Notes: a model not told the origin generated them from the sequence alone. DNA of 64,000 bases from JBCCDY01 sp039030555 (GCA_039030555.1 JBCCDY010000009.1:150511-214510), one strand, 5' to 3'. Shown: positions 44,351-54,265, counted from the first letter of the stretch. Program-made: numbers and translations.

Positions 44351-44893
44351 TCAGATGAATGCTTCGTTTTCACGTTTAAAGGATAGAGCTTTTATCATGA
44401 ATTGCTTCACAACCCACATAATGATTGCCAATAGAACATACATAGTTTGAGGCTCCTTAAAAGTAAGAGTGTCTAAGGTTAAAATGGCAAGGAGATTCAA
44501 CACCCCTTCAATTGAACTATGCTCGTTCAAAGTGAGGAAGTAAAAGTCACTAAAGGCCAATCTTATTACAGTGAGCAGTGCCAGTCCAAGACTTGAAAAC
44601 ATAATATGATCAAATACTCTTAGGCTGCCTTTTTCGAAATATCCCTGCTTCTGGTAATTTTTGAAAACTCTTAATAGAAGATATCCAACGTAAAGGAATA
44701 TGATATTAGATCCAATTTGAGCAATAAACCAAAACAAAGGTGATTGTCCACTTGGAACTCTATAATGAACAGAGTTAAGTATATAAGGTGTAAGCCAACG
44801 AGTATGATAGACGATAGCAGAACCAGAAAGAAGAATTATTGACCATAAAACAAGTTGTATCAGATTGACTTTGGAAAGTTTCGAAGTGCCCAT
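44351..44893 (-). CDS. DUF2975 membrane protein
   Basis: 180 aa with four membrane helices. YFEKGSLRVFDHIMFSSLGLALL and the C-terminal QTMYVLLAIIMWVVKQFMIKALSFKREN are the DUF2975 pattern. Almost always paired with a small Cro-type regulator, as here. Function unknown. The pair is bracketed by inverted copies of TTGTTGTACGT (44117-44127 and 44994-45004), suggesting a mobile cassette-like unit. Confidence 0.9.
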   Translation of the reverse strand: MGTSKLSKVNLIQLVLWSIILLSGSAIVYHTRWLTPYILNSVHYRVPSGQSPLFWFIAQIGSNIIFLYVGYLLLRVFKNYQKQGYFEKGSLRVFDHIMFSSLGLALLTVIRLAFSDFYFLTLNEHSSIEGVLNLLAILTLDTLTFKEPQTMYVLLAIIMWVVKQFMIKALSFKRENEAFI

Positions 44894-44993
44894 AGAATTC
44901 AGAAGTAATAATTTATGGGCAAGTATATCAGATAATTAAAATAAAACAAATAATATTTATTGTTTTATTTTAAATTTTTGCTTTTCCTCAATG

Positions 44994-45004
44994 ACGTACA
45001 ACAA
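44994..45004. repeat. inverted copy of attC-like 11-mer
   Basis: ACGTACAACAA is the exact reverse complement of TTGTTGTACGT at 44117-44127. The two flank the DUF2975/HTH pair 888 bp apart. Confidence 0.55.
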
Positions 45005-45095
45005 CCGAACATAATCCACTAGTGGTTTATATATCCGTTATATCTATTCCAAATCTAGGAGATTTTGGGCCTTGGTAAAATTTTGATTTGTACCA

Positions 45096-45451
45096 TTGCC
45101 TGTGTTACCGACCTATTTAAATAAAGATGCTTGCTCCGTTCTAACACTAGCAAAGGTGGAAGGGCTAGAAAAACTCACATATAAACATGTGTTATACGCA
45201 TTTATTTCTTTGCTTCCCTATAAATTGAAGTGGAATTTTACTGCTATACCTATAGTCGAGAGTGGTAAAAATGGTATCCCGGCATTAATTTCCTAAGATT
45301 CGAAGTGCATAAAGAGCTAAGTGACCATAGTACTCCAGGTAGTGAAAATGAGCAGATTCTTCTAGGGAAACCTGAATATGACTTTCCAATGAATGTTTCT
45401 TTTAATTTACGTGTATGCTTAAATCCTGATTTTGAAGATAATCAAATGTGA
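45096..45451 (+). pseudogene. decayed or chance coding remnant, unrecognised
   Basis: The gap 45005-45675 has no intact gene. An ATG-started frame (45096-45296) and a second frame with coding-like composition (about 45270-45451, ending PEYDFPMNVSFNLRVCLNPDFE) suggest one gene broken by a frameshift. No family recognised. Confidence 0.25.
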
Positions 45452-45555
45452 ATGTTTTAAGGATATTCTTCAGTTTGTTCAGAATGAATGTATTTAATAT
45501 AATAAAGTATAAATATTTTCCACATCACCTGTTCAGCGCATCAGCTAAATCGTGG

Positions 45556-45644
45556 CGTCATCCTGAGTGATAACGAAGGATCTATATCCTAATAGCATTG
45601 ACCTACGTTTAGTAAATAGATGCTTTACTCTGTTAAGCATGACG
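45556..45644. repeat. imperfect palindromic repeat
   Basis: CGTCATCCTGAG at the left and GCATGACG at the right, with AACGAAGGATCTATA / ATAGATGC inside: a hairpin-type dispersed repeat of the same style as those at 26388 and 54038. Confidence 0.6.
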
Positions 45645-45675
45645 GGTATTATCAGCTTTTGAGCATTAAGGGATT

Positions 45676-46857
45676 TTACCCGTCAATAACTTCTAAAACA
45701 ATTTCACAAGCTTCCCGGATTTGCTTTTCAGTGATGATTAGCGGAGGAGCGATTCGCATGGAGTTATCGCAGAAAAGGAACCAGTCGGTTAAAATTCCTT
45801 TTTCCAGAGCACGGTCAATGATTGGTTTTAGCTCATCAAAAGAATCAAATTCAACAGCCATCATCAGTCCTTTATTTCTGATTTCTTTTATTTTCGAATG
45901 TTTCAGTTGTTTTTTCAGTAGTACGGCTTTCTCTTCAACTGAAGAGAGTAAATCTTCGTTCCTTATTACATCTATGGTAGCTAAGGACGCAGCCGATGAA
46001 ACCGGATGCCCGCCAAAAGTAGAAATGTGGCCGAGTATCGGGTTATTTGTCAGCGAATGCATAATTTCTTTTTTACTAATAAACGCCCCGATTGGCATTC
46101 CACCGCCCATACCTTTGGCAGAAACCAGTATGTCAGGAACAATGTCGTAATGCTCGAAAGCCCAAAATTTACCGGTCCTTCCAAAGCCAGCCTGTATTTC
46201 GTCGGAAATTAATAAAGTACCCGTCTCTGTACATCGCTTTCTTAATTCCTCAAAATACTTTTTATCAGCAATTCTGACGCCCGCTTCACCTTGCACCGTT
46301 TCAATAATAATACAGGCCGTCTTGGAGGTGATCTGCTCCAAATCTTCTGATGAACCAAATCGAATATGTTTAACATCCGGTAGCAAGGGTCTGTAAGCCT
46401 GTTTAAATTCTTCACTTCCAGATACCGATAAAGCACCATGAGAAGAGCCATGATAGGCATTAAAACAAGAAATAATCTCGGTTCTTCCAGTGAACCGTTT
46501 GGCTAGTTTCAAAGCCCCTTCTACGGCCTCGCTTCCAGAGTTAACCAGGTAAACATTATTCAATTCATCAGGAAGCGTATCACTTAGTGCCTTGACCAAA
46601 AGTACTTGAGGAGATTCCACAAGTTCTCCATACACCATGAGGTGAAGGTATTTTTCTAATTGTTTTTGAATGGCTTCGATCACTTTTGGGTGTCTATGTC
46701 CAACATTACTTACCCCAATACCTGAGATGAGGTCTATATACCTTTTGTTATCTGTTCCGTACATATAAACACCTTGAGCCCGATCTATTTCTGTGGCTAG
46801 AGGAAATTCAGTGGTTTGGGCAAGATGATCAAAAAATAACTGTCTGTTTGTAAGCAT
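45676..46857 (-). CDS. class III PLP aminotransferase (aspartate/ornithine-type)
   Basis: 393 aa. The PLP lysine is K248 in LVSAKGMGGGMPIGA, Asp219 in LISDEIQAGFGRTG binds the ring nitrogen, and NSGSEAVEGALKLAKRFTGR positions the phosphate. Class III enzymes transfer amino groups from omega-amino acids such as ornithine, acetylornithine or GABA. Bacteroidota homologues near flavin enzymes are often named aspartate aminotransferase family; the substrate is undetermined. Divergent from the FMO gene with an 80-bp gap. Confidence 0.93.
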   Translation of the reverse strand: MLTNRQLFFDHLAQTTEFPLATEIDRAQGVYMYGTDNKRYIDLISGIGVSNVGHRHPKVIEAIQKQLEKYLHLMVYGELVESPQVLLVKALSDTLPDELNNVYLVNSGSEAVEGALKLAKRFTGRTEIISCFNAYHGSSHGALSVSGSEEFKQAYRPLLPDVKHIRFGSSEDLEQITSKTACIIIETVQGEAGVRIADKKYFEELRKRCTETGTLLISDEIQAGFGRTGKFWAFEHYDIVPDILVSAKGMGGGMPIGAFISKKEIMHSLTNNPILGHISTFGGHPVSSAASLATIDVIRNEDLLSSVEEKAVLLKKQLKHSKIKEIRNKGLMMAVEFDSFDELKPIIDRALEKGILTDWFLFCDNSMRIAPPLIITEKQIREACEIVLEVIDG

Positions 46858-46933
46858 ATACCTCCAAAGATAAGCCTAGATATCCATAATCCTTAGGCAT
46901 AGTAAATTGTTCAGGATTCTTTATTTTAGTGAT

Positions 46934-48256
46934 ATGTCAAAAGTTTGTGTAATCGGAGCGGGTCCATCGGGAGTAACAGCAGCAAAGAACCTGATTGATG
47001 CAGGATTGGATGTTACCATTTATGAGAAAAACGACGAGGTAGGAGGCAATTGGGTCTATAACTCTAAAACGGGTCATTCCAGTGTTTTTAAAACCACCCA
47101 TATTATCAGTTCGAAGAAGCTTTCGGAATATGCGGACTATCCAATGCCCGAAGATTACCCGGATTATCCATCACATGAACAGTTGGCAGCCTATTTTCAA
47201 AACTATGCCAAGCACTTCGGCTTTTACGATACCATTCAGTTTGACTCTGAAATTGTAGATGCACAACCTACAGCGGATGGAAAATGGGAAGTCGCTGTCC
47301 GCAAAAATGGCATGGATACTTCTCATGTGTATGATCAGTTTGTGGTTTGTAACGGACATCACTGGAACCCAAGAATGCCGGAATATCCTGGTCAGTTTTC
47401 CGGTGAGTTTATACACTCTCATGACTTTAAAACATCGGACCAGTTTAAAAACAAAAGAGTACTGGTGATTGGAGGGGGTAATTCAGCCTGCGATGTGGCT
47501 GTAGAAACCAGCAGGGTATCGGAGTATACCCACCTAAGCTGGCGAAGAGGATACTGGATCGTTCCGAAATTTCTTTTAGGAAAACCTTCTGATGCTACCG
47601 GGGAAAAGTTGTCATTCGTACCGACTAAACTGAAAGTGAAAGGGTTTGAATGGCTTTTGAACTTTCTTCAGGGTAAAAATGAAGACATAGGACTTCAGAA
47701 ACCCGACCATGATATTTTTGAAACGCATCCGACCATCAATTCAGAGCTTTACTATTTTGTAAGACATGGGAAGATCGCTCCCAAAATGGATATCGAAAGG
47801 TTTGAAGGAGATACAGTTGTTTTTAAAGATGGATCTAAGGAAGAGTATGATGTAATTGTAGCCTGCACAGGTTTTAAAATCACACACCCATTTTTCAATA
47901 AACACCTGATCGACTACTCGGAAGGCGATGTACCCCTTTATCTGAAAATGATGCATCCCCGCTTTGATAGTCTCTACTTTGTTGGATTGTTCCAACCTTT
48001 AGGATGTATTTGGCCGCTGGCTGAACTTCAATCGAAAATAGTAGCCAGGGAAATAAGAGGTGAGTGGAAAAGGCCTGACGATATGGAGTTGGCAATAAAA
48101 AAGGAACTGGAAAATCCGGATTACAAACAGTTGAAAAGTCCTCGTCACACCGTTACTGTTGACTATCATGCCTTTAGAAAGCGACTACTGAAAGAGCTTC
48201 CTAAGGATTATGTTCAGAAAGAGCCTCGGATTTTTGAAAAGTCTTATGAGCATTAA
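46934..48256 (+). CDS. flavin-containing monooxygenase (FMO-like)
   Basis: The start at 46934 (MSKVCVIGAGPSG) is preferred over the frame opening at 46907, which adds nine residues with no family support. About 440 aa. FAD motif GAGPSG (8-13), the FMO signature FSGEFIHSHDFK (FxGxxxHxxxF), and the NADPH motif VIGGGNSACDVAVE. NADPH- and O2-dependent oxidation of soft nucleophiles is expected (amines, sulfides, or ketones in a Baeyer-Villiger-like reaction). Divergent from the aminotransferase; the promoters lie between 46858 and 46933. Confidence 0.93.
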   Translation: MSKVCVIGAGPSGVTAAKNLIDAGLDVTIYEKNDEVGGNWVYNSKTGHSSVFKTTHIISSKKLSEYADYPMPEDYPDYPSHEQLAAYFQNYAKHFGFYDTIQFDSEIVDAQPTADGKWEVAVRKNGMDTSHVYDQFVVCNGHHWNPRMPEYPGQFSGEFIHSHDFKTSDQFKNKRVLVIGGGNSACDVAVETSRVSEYTHLSWRRGYWIVPKFLLGKPSDATGEKLSFVPTKLKVKGFEWLLNFLQGKNEDIGLQKPDHDIFETHPTINSELYYFVRHGKIAPKMDIERFEGDTVVFKDGSKEEYDVIVACTGFKITHPFFNKHLIDYSEGDVPLYLKMMHPRFDSLYFVGLFQPLGCIWPLAELQSKIVAREIRGEWKRPDDMELAIKKELENPDYKQLKSPRHTVTVDYHAFRKRLLKELPKDYVQKEPRIFEKSYEH

Positions 48257-48395
48257 AATTAAGTCTAACAGTTAGTTACAAATACTTTGGCCTTATAGTA
48301 ATTTCAGTTTTAGAATTTTTTTACTCGGAGCTCATGAAAAAATGGATTTCTTTTCCTTCCGGTATGATTTAAAGAATACTATATAAATTATCAGT

Positions 48396-48779
48396 ATGGA
48401 AGATAAGGAGAAGTATTTCTACGAGATTGTTTTGAAAATGGAAGCCGAGATAGGTAAAGGAAACTGGGCGCAGGCAGTTCAATTTTTCACTGTAGAATTC
48501 TCATATAGAGTTGGCAATAACAGATTTTTTAAAGGTGTAGAAGGGCTGAGAAGTTATATGGAATGGCAAAATTCTTTAGTAAGATGGGTAGGTCACGACG
48601 TTCATTTGATTGCTTTAAAAGATCAAAATCTAATTGTTGAGGTCACTTCTCATTTTGAACGAGTCATAGATAAAAGTCCTTTCTCTATTCCGTGCACTGA
48701 TATCTACAGGTTTAAACAAGACCAGATTTATGATTGGAGGGTTTATACTGATACCTCAATATTCCAAAACCCCATTTAA
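48396..48779 (+). CDS. NTF2-like (SnoaL) protein
   Basis: 127 aa single cone-shaped domain: AEIGKGNWAQAVQFFTVEFSYRVGN at the start and FKQDQIYDWRVYTDTS at the end are SnoaL/NTF2-like hallmarks. Cytoplasmic, no signal peptide. Lies 140 nt after the FMO and may be co-transcribed. Activity unknown. Confidence 0.82.
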   Translation: MEDKEKYFYEIVLKMEAEIGKGNWAQAVQFFTVEFSYRVGNNRFFKGVEGLRSYMEWQNSLVRWVGHDVHLIALKDQNLIVEVTSHFERVIDKSPFSIPCTDIYRFKQDQIYDWRVYTDTSIFQNPI

Positions 48780-48852
48780 GAGTCAGAATGTAGGGTCCTG
48801 AAGCTCTTAAACTATTAGTATGATGCTGTAAGCCTCACGGCTATGAAAAACT

Positions 48853-49085
48853 TCAACAGTTAACATTCTGAGATAAATTTAAAATGTGCGATTTGTAATG
48901 TGTTAGATAACTTAGGGTGTCCTTGTTAATTCTTTTTTTTTCCTCAAGCCGGACTGGCTCTTCATTTTTGGCTTGATCCAAAAACGAAGCAAAAAAATCA
49001 AGGCTGTGATTAAATTTCTGAAATTCAAACTGTTCGACACACTGAATCCGAAACTCGCTTCGCTCAAACAGCGGATTCAATTCTG
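48853..49085. repeat. candidate dispersed repeat with spurious ORF
   Basis: Within the 48780-49478 gap. It contains the inverted repeat GAATCCG (49044-49050) / CGGATTC (49072-49078) around CTCGCTTCG. The 75-aa frame on the minus strand (LFERSEFRIQCV, FASFLDQAKNEEP) recalls translations of common Bacteroidota intergenic repeats rather than a real protein, from memory. The rest of the gap shows nothing. Confidence 0.5.
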
Positions 49086-49478
49086 ATTATCATGGTATGA
49101 ACTTCTGATCAAAATTTACTCAAGGCCATTCTCGAGCATCAATATCGGCTCTTTCCCTTTAATTTTGAGGTTTTGTGATTTGTATATTGAATACCAAATC
49201 AGCCCAGACAGCGTGAAATGTCTTTCTGGATATAAATCAATTGTCAAGGATGCTCTAACTTAAGTTGGACATGGAAGACTCCATCCTTCCAAAAATGATA
49301 GCTTAACCTTTATTAAAATCCATTATTTATCTGGTATCTCAAATAACTTTAATAAGGGCAGAGAACAAATTTTATATGTCTGCTATATCGAATATAGACT
49401 TATTACCTCGGCGTTCAACTGTATTCATAAGAGGAAATAAGAGGAAATGTTATGATAAAACTACTGAAATAGTAGACT

Positions 49479-49925
49479 TTAAGGATTATCTTTTTTTTCA
49501 CGTATCATTTCTGATCTCCGCATAGGCATAGCATCAATGGTGGAAAACAACTTTTCATTCCTAATTGGCTTAGATGATCTTAATTTTTCACCTCCATCTT
49601 TTCCAATCAGAATAACTGTAAAGTCATCTTCCTGAACGGAGAATTGATTTCTCAGTTTCAATGCAGTTGATTCAATTTTCTCCAAGCTTTCATCAAAGAT
49701 CGACTCTTCTGAGATTATGAATACTCTTAAATCACGCTCCAGATATTCGTCAGCTTCGGAATAATGAGATTTAAGTTGCTCTTTGTAATCAGAGTTTAAA
49801 GTATCTTTCGAAAAGACCAATAGAATCCTGTTTTCCCACCGAAACTCATCAAGAAAACCTTTTTGACCAAAAGTATCCAAACAAGTCAAGCAAAAGAAAA
49901 ATGGAAGTATTACAGCTCTAATCAA
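49479..49925 (-). CDS. secreted DUF4174 protein
   Basis: 148 aa. Signal peptide (MIRAVILPFFFCLTCLDTFGQ). DEFRWENRILLVFSKD, YLERDLRVFIISEES and the C-terminal VILIGKDGGEKLRSSKPI...IDAMPMRRSEMIREKK are the DUF4174 signature, a thioredoxin-like fold without the active cysteines. Function unknown. It overlaps the end of the ureohydrolase by 8 nt, in the same operon as the GNAT. Confidence 0.9.
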   Translation of the reverse strand: MIRAVILPFFFCLTCLDTFGQKGFLDEFRWENRILLVFSKDTLNSDYKEQLKSHYSEADEYLERDLRVFIISEESIFDESLEKIESTALKLRNQFSVQEDDFTVILIGKDGGEKLRSSKPIRNEKLFSTIDAMPMRRSEMIREKKDNP

Positions 49926-50862
49926 AACGAGTGCTCATCAATTCAATTAATAATTGAACTGAAATGTGTTGCGTAAGTTCAGAGTGATCCAGATAAGGAT
50001 TAACTTCTACCAGATCCAGCCCTACTAGTTTTCCTCTATGGCTCAAAGCCTGACCTATCTTTTTGACATGAGTGAACGTTAAGCCTTCCGCTTCCGGGCT
50101 TTCTGTCCCCGGGGCAATGCTTGGGTCAAGTCCATCAATATCTACACTGATGTAGTAGTTTCCAATATCTCCCGGTATTTGAGACATCAGTTCTTCAATA
50201 GACTGGTCAAAAACATCATAATTAGAGAATACAAGGTTTCCATGCTCCTGACTTTCAATGGTATCGAGATTGGTGGATTTAATTCCACGAATCCCAAAAC
50301 TGATGATCTGTTTAATGAATCCCAGTTCAATCGCCCTTCTGAATGGACTATTATTCGTATACTTCAAACCCATGATATGATCTTTATAATCCAGATGCGC
50401 ATCGAACAAGATTACGGTTAGAGGTTCAAAATCTTTATAGGCTCTGAGTACGGGATAGGAGATGGAATGATCGCCACCAAGGATTACCGGTAAAGCTCCC
50501 TTATCCAGTATGCCCTTTATCTTTTCATAGGTGAGCTCATGATTTTTTTCCATGCTGAAATAGGCCACATCAACATCTCCACAGTCAACAATTCTCACAT
50601 CTTTCATGATTTGGCGATTCCTTCCGATATCAAAAAAGCCTTTGGAGTCTTTGCCCTTTCCCAGAAAACCGAACCTCCCCGAGGCATCGCGAATGGCTCT
50701 TGGTGCCTGCCTGGAACCTGGTCGCATGGCAGTGGCTTCATCGTAGGGTATGCCCACAACGGCTACTTCGGCGTCTAGCTCTTCAAGATCAGGGACGAAA
50801 GGTGATTTACAGAAGGTGGCAATTCCGGTATGAGGGAACGAAGTCGGTTGATAGGCTGGCAT
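49918..50862 (-). CDS. agmatinase/arginase-family ureohydrolase
   Basis: 314 aa. The metal ligands are all visible: Asp131-His132 in LGGDHS, Asp154, His156 and Asp158 in FDAHLDYK, and Asp241, Asp243 and Asp246 in VDIDGLDPS. MRPGSRQAPRAIRDAS and PGTESPEAEG (where PGTGTP is more usual) complete the signature. Hydrolyses a guanidino compound (agmatine, guanidinobutyrate or similar) to urea and an amine. A GNAT lies 2 nt upstream and DUF4174 overlaps downstream, giving a three-gene operon. Confidence 0.93.
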   Translation of the reverse strand: MPAYQPTSFPHTGIATFCKSPFVPDLEELDAEVAVVGIPYDEATAMRPGSRQAPRAIRDASGRFGFLGKGKDSKGFFDIGRNRQIMKDVRIVDCGDVDVAYFSMEKNHELTYEKIKGILDKGALPVILGGDHSISYPVLRAYKDFEPLTVILFDAHLDYKDHIMGLKYTNNSPFRRAIELGFIKQIISFGIRGIKSTNLDTIESQEHGNLVFSNYDVFDQSIEELMSQIPGDIGNYYISVDIDGLDPSIAPGTESPEAEGLTFTHVKKIGQALSHRGKLVGLDLVEVNPYLDHSELTQHISVQLLIELMSTRFD

Positions 50863-50864
50863 AT

Positions 50865-51404
50865 CTAAAGTTTTAATTCGAGAACGTGATCATTAAATCT
50901 TCGATGTTCCATCTGAAATGGAGCATCTCCGATTTTACTAAATCCTAATTTTTTATAGAAGGCTTGTGCCTTTAAATTTCCTTCCCATACTTTCAGCCAG
51001 ATGGACTTCAAGTTTTCATCTTTGGCAAAACCAGATATAAATGTGATTTGCGCTTTCCCAAGTCCACTTTTCTGAATATCTGGCGAAACGTAAATCTTTT
51101 CAATAAAGAGGTGATTCTCGTTTCCGAAATAGTCCGGTTTATTTCGCCTTATGACTTTAGAATAAGCCAGAATCTCATCATTTTCAATAGAAAGAAAAAA
51201 AGTAATATCATCACTCTGGATTTCTGAAATCACTTTTGCTGTATCGAAATGCGTGTTTGTGAAATTTTCCAGAAGCTCTGCTTCAATGGAATCTTGATAT
51301 GCTATCCGAAACGTTTTCTTTGCAAAATCACACAGTTGATCTACCTCATCTAAAGTCGCAGATCTTATTTGAATAGATTCACTGGTTGTAGTTGAGTTGC
51401 TCAT
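50865..51404 (-). CDS. GNAT-family acetyltransferase
   Basis: 179 aa. Motif A is SPDIQKSGLGKAQI, with a downstream WEGNLKAQAFYKKLGFSKIG. Two nucleotides separate it from the ureohydrolase gene. Substrate unknown; a polyamine precursor is plausible given its partner, but this is inference. Confidence 0.9.
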   Translation of the reverse strand: MSNSTTTSESIQIRSATLDEVDQLCDFAKKTFRIAYQDSIEAELLENFTNTHFDTAKVISEIQSDDITFFLSIENDEILAYSKVIRRNKPDYFGNENHLFIEKIYVSPDIQKSGLGKAQITFISGFAKDENLKSIWLKVWEGNLKAQAFYKKLGFSKIGDAPFQMEHRRFNDHVLELKL

Positions 51405-51555
51405 ACATGTAGGAATGGAATACCTATCTCCGAATTAAATATAATTTAGACGATAAGCAAGATTATTAGTCGAAGGCGTGTGATCAGGTTGCCTTAGTTG
51501 AGTGGTACAGTTTCGGAATCTCACACAAAGAATTCGGAATAAGAGTTTTAATTCC

Positions 51556-51626
51556 TTCCCGGCCTTGTGCCGGGAACTCCAAATCGTTAATAAGACCCCC
51601 GGCCCCGAGATTCCGAATACTCGGAA
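51556..51626. repeat. hairpin-rich intergenic repeat
   Basis: In the 51405-51732 gap: TTCCCGGC (51556-51563) / GCCGGGAA (51569-51576) and TTCCGA (51611-51616) / TCGGAA (51621-51626). The 90-aa minus-strand frame over this region is not credible as a gene. Possibly a terminator for the GNAT operon plus repeats. Confidence 0.5.
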
Positions 51627-51732
51627 CGGAGAAATTCGGGGATAACGCAAAATCAACCAAAACTTTAACTCAATTTTACCATATGGCGACGTTTGTTTGA
51701 TCAACATACCTTAAGTTTGGATTTTCAACCCT

Positions 51733-54012
51733 ATGCTGAAGTATTTCATTTTTTTCTTACAGCTCACTTCCATAAGTTGCTTTGCACAAACGACCGTCAA
51801 GGTTCAGGCTATCGATGCAGAAACGGGATTTGAACTTGACAGCGTTTCAGTCCAAAAAGCAAACGATCCCGAGAGTACCTTTTTATTATTTAAAGGACAG
51901 GGCAATCTACTGATCAATTCTAATTACAGATTAATCAAAATGGGCTATCAGGACAGAGAGGTATTTGTTGGTGAGGAAAGCCAACTCATTTCTATGGAAG
52001 CCGATCCATTTTTTCTGGAAAATGTCATCATTCAGGGAACGCCGATTTCAATCAGTCTAAAAGAATACTCCGGAGCCATATCCATTCTGAAAGCCAAAGA
52101 AATTGATCGGTACCAGCCAACCATCATCATATCAGCCTTGAATAGTATTCCTGGAGTTTATGTGCATTCGGGAGCAATCAATACCAACAGAATTACTATT
52201 AGAGGTGTTGGCTCACGTTCCCTGTTTTCAACCAGCCAGATACGTGCTTTTTACGAAGATATTCCACTCACTACCGGTATCGGTGAAACGGAGATTGAAG
52301 ATATCGAACTGCAAACCATTGGAAGACTCGAAGTGATCAAAGGACCCAATTCAAGCATTTATGGAGCAGGTTTGGGAGGTGTTATAAACTTATATGCTAG
52401 ATCTTCGGGCTTTAACGAACAAGCTCTGAGAAACAGCACGACAGTAGGATCATTCGGATTGGTTAAAAATACTATTTCCTATCGCTCAGGAACTGAAAAG
52501 GTGAATTTTACCGGTAATTACACCTACCTCAAAAGCGATGGCTTTCGGGAGAACAATGGTGTTGATCGTCACAGTTTTTCAACGACTTCCAAATTCTTAA
52601 TCGATGATAAGAATGATCTGAATGCAATCGTCTACTACATCAGTCAGGAAGCTTTCATCCCAAGCTCACTGAATGAAGAAGATTTTAGGGAAGATCGGCG
52701 GTCCGCTGCTCCGGGATGGCTGGAATCGAGAGCTAATGAAGATTATGAAAAATTGATTGCTGGCATTTCATGGAATCATAAAATCAATGATCATATCGAA
52801 TGGAAAACCAGTCTTTTTACAAATAATGATGTTTCCGATGAAGACAGGCCATTCAATATTTTGAGAGAAAATACCAATACCGTGGGTATGAGGAGCAGGT
52901 TATTCGGAAGTACCGCTCTGTTCAATTCAGATGTAAAATGGAACCTCGGTGGTGAATATTTCGGTGAACGATATTCAGCACAGACTTTCGAAAATCAGTT
53001 TCGCGATTTATTAGATAGTATTCCCATCCCGGGGAGTGTAAGAGGAGAGCAACTTTCCAATGTCGAGGAAAGCAGAAGGTTTTATAATCTATTTTTTCAA
53101 TCCCAATTCAGCCTTTTAAGTAGACTAACAGGAAGTATTGGATTCAACCTCAATCAGACGTTTTATACACTAGATGATTTCAACAACAGTTCCAGAAGCC
53201 CAACAACAGATTTTAATTACGATCCTATTTTTGCCCCAAGTTTCGGATTAAACTATTCAATTAATGAATCATTGAATAGTTATGCGGTTGCAAGCAGGGG
53301 CTTTTCTCCACCGACACTCGAAGAAACGCTTAACCCGGATGGAATCGTAAACCTTGATCTTGAACCGGAAACGGGCTGGAATTATGAATTTGGTTTCAGA
53401 GGCTCGCTTGAAAAGCTGAGACTTTTCTTTGATGCTTCTATCTATTTTATGAGGATAGATGACCTTTTGGTAGTAGATCGAATAGCAGAAGACCAGACTA
53501 CAAATATCAATGCCGGGCGTACGAACCATGATGGAATTGAAGCCTTAATAAAGTATGAGATCGTAAACAGTCCTAAATTGAAATGGAATGCGAGAATTAC
53601 TGGATCATGGAATAATCACCAGTTTGAGAATTTTGTGAACAATGAAGACGACTTTTCCGGTAATGATCTGACGGGAGTTCCAAGATTTCAAATTTCAGGA
53701 TTAACTTCTTTCGAACTATCCTCTGGCTTTTATGGAAATCTGGATGTTCAAAGCGTTGGCGAAATTCCGGTTACCGACGATAACACTATTGAAACCGACC
53801 CATATCAGGTCTGGAGTTTAAAACTGGGATGGACGAGAGAACTACCGGGCAGACTTTCATTGGATGCTAATTTCGGGATCAATAACCTCTTTGATGAAAC
53901 TTATTCTTCCCAGCTTCAGATCAATGCTTTTACGCAAAGATTCTTCTATGCAGGCCTTCCCAGAAACTACTATGGAGGCGTCTCACTCACTTACAATTTC
54001 AGAAAACGATAA
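51733..54012 (+). CDS. TonB-dependent outer-membrane receptor
   Basis: 759 aa. Signal peptide ending in CFAQ, a short regulatory/plug-preceding segment, the plug domain (about 100-220) with SGAISILKAKEID, ITIRGVGSRS and IEVIKGPNSSIYGAGLGGVINL, then a 22-strand barrel ending in an aromatic residue pattern (LTYNFRKR). Energised by TonB to import siderophores, vitamins or oligosaccharides; the ligand is not predictable and no SusD partner is present. Confidence 0.94.
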   Translation: MLKYFIFFLQLTSISCFAQTTVKVQAIDAETGFELDSVSVQKANDPESTFLLFKGQGNLLINSNYRLIKMGYQDREVFVGEESQLISMEADPFFLENVIIQGTPISISLKEYSGAISILKAKEIDRYQPTIIISALNSIPGVYVHSGAINTNRITIRGVGSRSLFSTSQIRAFYEDIPLTTGIGETEIEDIELQTIGRLEVIKGPNSSIYGAGLGGVINLYARSSGFNEQALRNSTTVGSFGLVKNTISYRSGTEKVNFTGNYTYLKSDGFRENNGVDRHSFSTTSKFLIDDKNDLNAIVYYISQEAFIPSSLNEEDFREDRRSAAPGWLESRANEDYEKLIAGISWNHKINDHIEWKTSLFTNNDVSDEDRPFNILRENTNTVGMRSRLFGSTALFNSDVKWNLGGEYFGERYSAQTFENQFRDLLDSIPIPGSVRGEQLSNVEESRRFYNLFFQSQFSLLSRLTGSIGFNLNQTFYTLDDFNNSSRSPTTDFNYDPIFAPSFGLNYSINESLNSYAVASRGFSPPTLEETLNPDGIVNLDLEPETGWNYEFGFRGSLEKLRLFFDASIYFMRIDDLLVVDRIAEDQTTNINAGRTNHDGIEALIKYEIVNSPKLKWNARITGSWNNHQFENFVNNEDDFSGNDLTGVPRFQISGLTSFELSSGFYGNLDVQSVGEIPVTDDNTIETDPYQVWSLKLGWTRELPGRLSLDANFGINNLFDETYSSQLQINAFTQRFFYAGLPRNYYGGVSLTYNFRKR

Positions 54013-54037
54013 CAATCACAACCAAGCCCCAAGAATA

Positions 54038-54149
54038 CGTCATTCCTGCGTATGCAGGAATCTGTTTATCAGAAGAGACCTATTCAAATATCAAGTAATG
54101 TTTATTGATAAAGATTCCTGAATTCTGCTACGCTCCATCAGGTATGACG
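54038..54149. repeat. palindromic intergenic repeat
   Basis: CGTCATTCCTGCGTATGCAGG at the left and CCATCAGGTATGACG at the right form complementary outer arms, with CAGGAATCT / AGATTCCTG inside. This is the form of the dispersed mosaic palindromes seen in many Bacteroidota intergenic regions. Confidence 0.75.
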
Positions 54150-54265
54150 ATAGCTCTTTATTACTATGTTCGAATTAAGTAAAAGTGTATCATTTGTAAA
54201 CGAAATGTTAACACAAATCATTTCTTCATTAACAGCCGTTAAAATCAAAAGTCAACAGGAACTGT

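Noticed and set aside
44007..45004. DUF2975/HTH pair considered as a toxin-antitoxin module
   Set aside because: DUF2975 with a YozG-like regulator is a common pair with no toxin features; the membrane protein has no toxin hallmark.
48853..49080. 75-aa minus-strand frame
   Set aside because: It coincides with an inverted repeat and reads like translated intergenic repeat seen in other Bacteroidota genomes; not reported as a gene.
51435..51707. 90-aa frame on the minus strand between the GNAT and TonB receptor genes
   Set aside because: Low-complexity translation of a hairpin-rich repeat (HKAGKELKLLF and similar); no start context or family.
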